This document shows, piece by piece, positions 6,209 through 6,822 of a stretch of 6,822 nt of DNA; within the stretch, counting starts at the first letter, position 1; each line of letters begins with the position of its first letter. The position numbers and the translations under genes were made by a program. Source of the DNA: an uncultured Actinomycetes bacterium (GTDB lineage Bacteria > Actinomycetota > Thermoleophilia > Miltoncostaeales > Miltoncostaeaceae); assembly GCA_937862675.1 (NCBI GenBank), contig CALMEC010000220.1:1-6822 (forward strand), read 5' to 3'. Under the pieces are notes generated by a model. That model had not been told where the DNA came from. It worked only from the letters and a program-made list of their open reading frames with translations, and did not search any database.

Positions 6209-6822
6209 ATGCCCTCATCCCTCCGACGTCTCAGCGTCGTCCTCGTCTGCGGTCTCGTCGTCCCCGTGGTGGCGGACGCCCGCACCCGCCCCGCGCCGAA
6301 GCCCCGTCCCGTCTCGGTCGAGGTCGCGATCGCACCCGGTCAGAACGCGACCGTGGGCGCCGAACTGCGCCGGCGGGGCATCCGCGCCAGCCGTCGCACG
6401 GACCGCGGCCTGCAGGTCGTGGCCCGCACCCCGGCGCAGCAGCGCGCGCTGAGGACCATCCCGGGCGTCGCGTCGGTCGCCCCGAGTCCCAGCGCGTATC
6501 CCGACGACGCGATCATCGGCCAGGGGGTCGAGCGCACGGGTGCCGCGGCCCTCGCCGACATCGGTCGTGGCGGGGCCGGTCTTCGCATCGCGATCGTCGA
6601 CCTCGGGTTCGGCACCGAGATCGCGCCGCTGCAGGCGGCCGGTGAGCTCCCGCCGCCGTCGCGTCTGCGCTTCCAGTCGTTCGACCCGGCGGGCGGCATC
6701 CCGGGCACCCCCGCCTACCGCGGGGCGCCGGGCCCCCGGGTGCTCGTCCCCCCCACGGGGGTAGGCCACGCCCCCCGTGCCCCCCTCACACTTTTCCGCC
6801 ACCCCACCCCCCCCGGAATCTG
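6209..6822 (+). CDS. Exported subtilisin-like (S8) serine protease, 5' part
   Basis: The frame runs off the window after 204 codons. A signal peptide is clear: basic SLRR, hydrophobic core (about 8-22) and an ADA-type cleavage site near residue 24. Residues about 34-97 look like an inhibitor-I9-type propeptide (VSVEVAIAPG, LRTIPGVASVAPSPS). The mature domain begins around 105 and contains LRIAIVDLGFG (125-135), where D131 matches the catalytic aspartate of S8 proteases. The catalytic histidine motif HGT should follow the next strands; at the right spacing the sequence reads PGPRVL (174-179), in a C-rich stretch that is probably miscalled. The catalytic serine lies beyond the window. Because of the bad tail, residues after about 172 should not be trusted. 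ATG 6209 is the first start that gives the signal peptide. The substrate is unknown; a link to the upstream signalling genes is only positional. A degenerate pseudo-protease cannot be excluded. Confidence 0.7.
   Translation, partial: MPSSLRRLSVVLVCGLVVPVVADARTRPAPKPRPVSVEVAIAPGQNATVGAELRRRGIRASRRTDRGLQVVARTPAQQRALRTIPGVASVAPSPSAYPDDAIIGQGVERTGAAALADIGRGGAGLRIAIVDLGFGTEIAPLQAAGELPPPSRLRFQSFDPAGGIPGTPAYRGAPGPRVLVPPTGVGHAPRAPLTLFRHPTPPGI
6733..6822. other. C-rich, probably corrupted right contig end
   Basis: In the last 82 bases 45 are C and only 9 are A, with runs of up to eight C. This is the mirror image of the G-rich left end, as expected if reads degrade toward C at both outward ends. A perfect 8-base hairpin (CACGGGGG 6754-6761 with CCCCCGTG 6772-6779) lies within it, either an artefact or a structure that hinders sequencing. 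Confidence 0.6.

Noticed and set aside
6754..6779. Perfect 8-base hairpin as a terminator inside the protease gene
   Set aside because: It is made of G and C runs in a stretch that appears to be miscalled and interrupts a coding frame; an artefact is more likely.

Overview
The window is a GC-rich bacterial fragment with all genes on the + strand. Base composition, frequent GTG starts, few Shine-Dalgarno leaders and the style of the proteins suggest a high-GC Actinomycetota member, perhaps Thermoleophilia-like. That is an impression from composition and protein style; no rRNA or marker gene is present to confirm it. No mobile element, CRISPR array, tRNA or rRNA was seen. The first ~60 and last ~85 bases look like low-quality ends of a short metagenomic contig.

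Layout: (1) 76-1218, a membrane-anchored or secreted M23 (LytM-type) peptidase with an intact zinc site; (2) 1219-1578, a 360-base non-coding gap that starts with two small tandem hairpins and holds a pseudo-palindrome about 40 bases before the next gene; (3) 1579-4539, a tightly packed three-gene operon: a stand-alone receiver (REC) protein, a membrane-anchored HEAT-repeat protein and a membrane processive family 2 glycosyltransferase, separated by 1 base and then overlapping by 1 base; (4) 4540-4663, a spacer with two hairpins and a strong ribosome-binding site; (5) 4664-6172, a membrane-tethered GAF histidine kinase; (6) 6209-6822, the 5' part of an exported subtilisin-like (S8) protease, cut by the window end and probably corrupted in its last ~90 bases.

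The most interesting unit is region 3-5. A histidine kinase and a receiver with no output domain bracket a HEAT-repeat solenoid and a polysaccharide-synthase-type glycosyltransferase. A coherent hypothesis is a phospho-switch acting at the protein level: the kinase phosphorylates the receiver, the receiver docks on the HEAT protein or directly on the synthase, and polymer synthesis at the inner membrane is turned on or off. The flanking wall peptidase and exported protease make the whole window look like cell-envelope biology. The domain assignments rest on visible motifs; the wiring between the proteins is inference.
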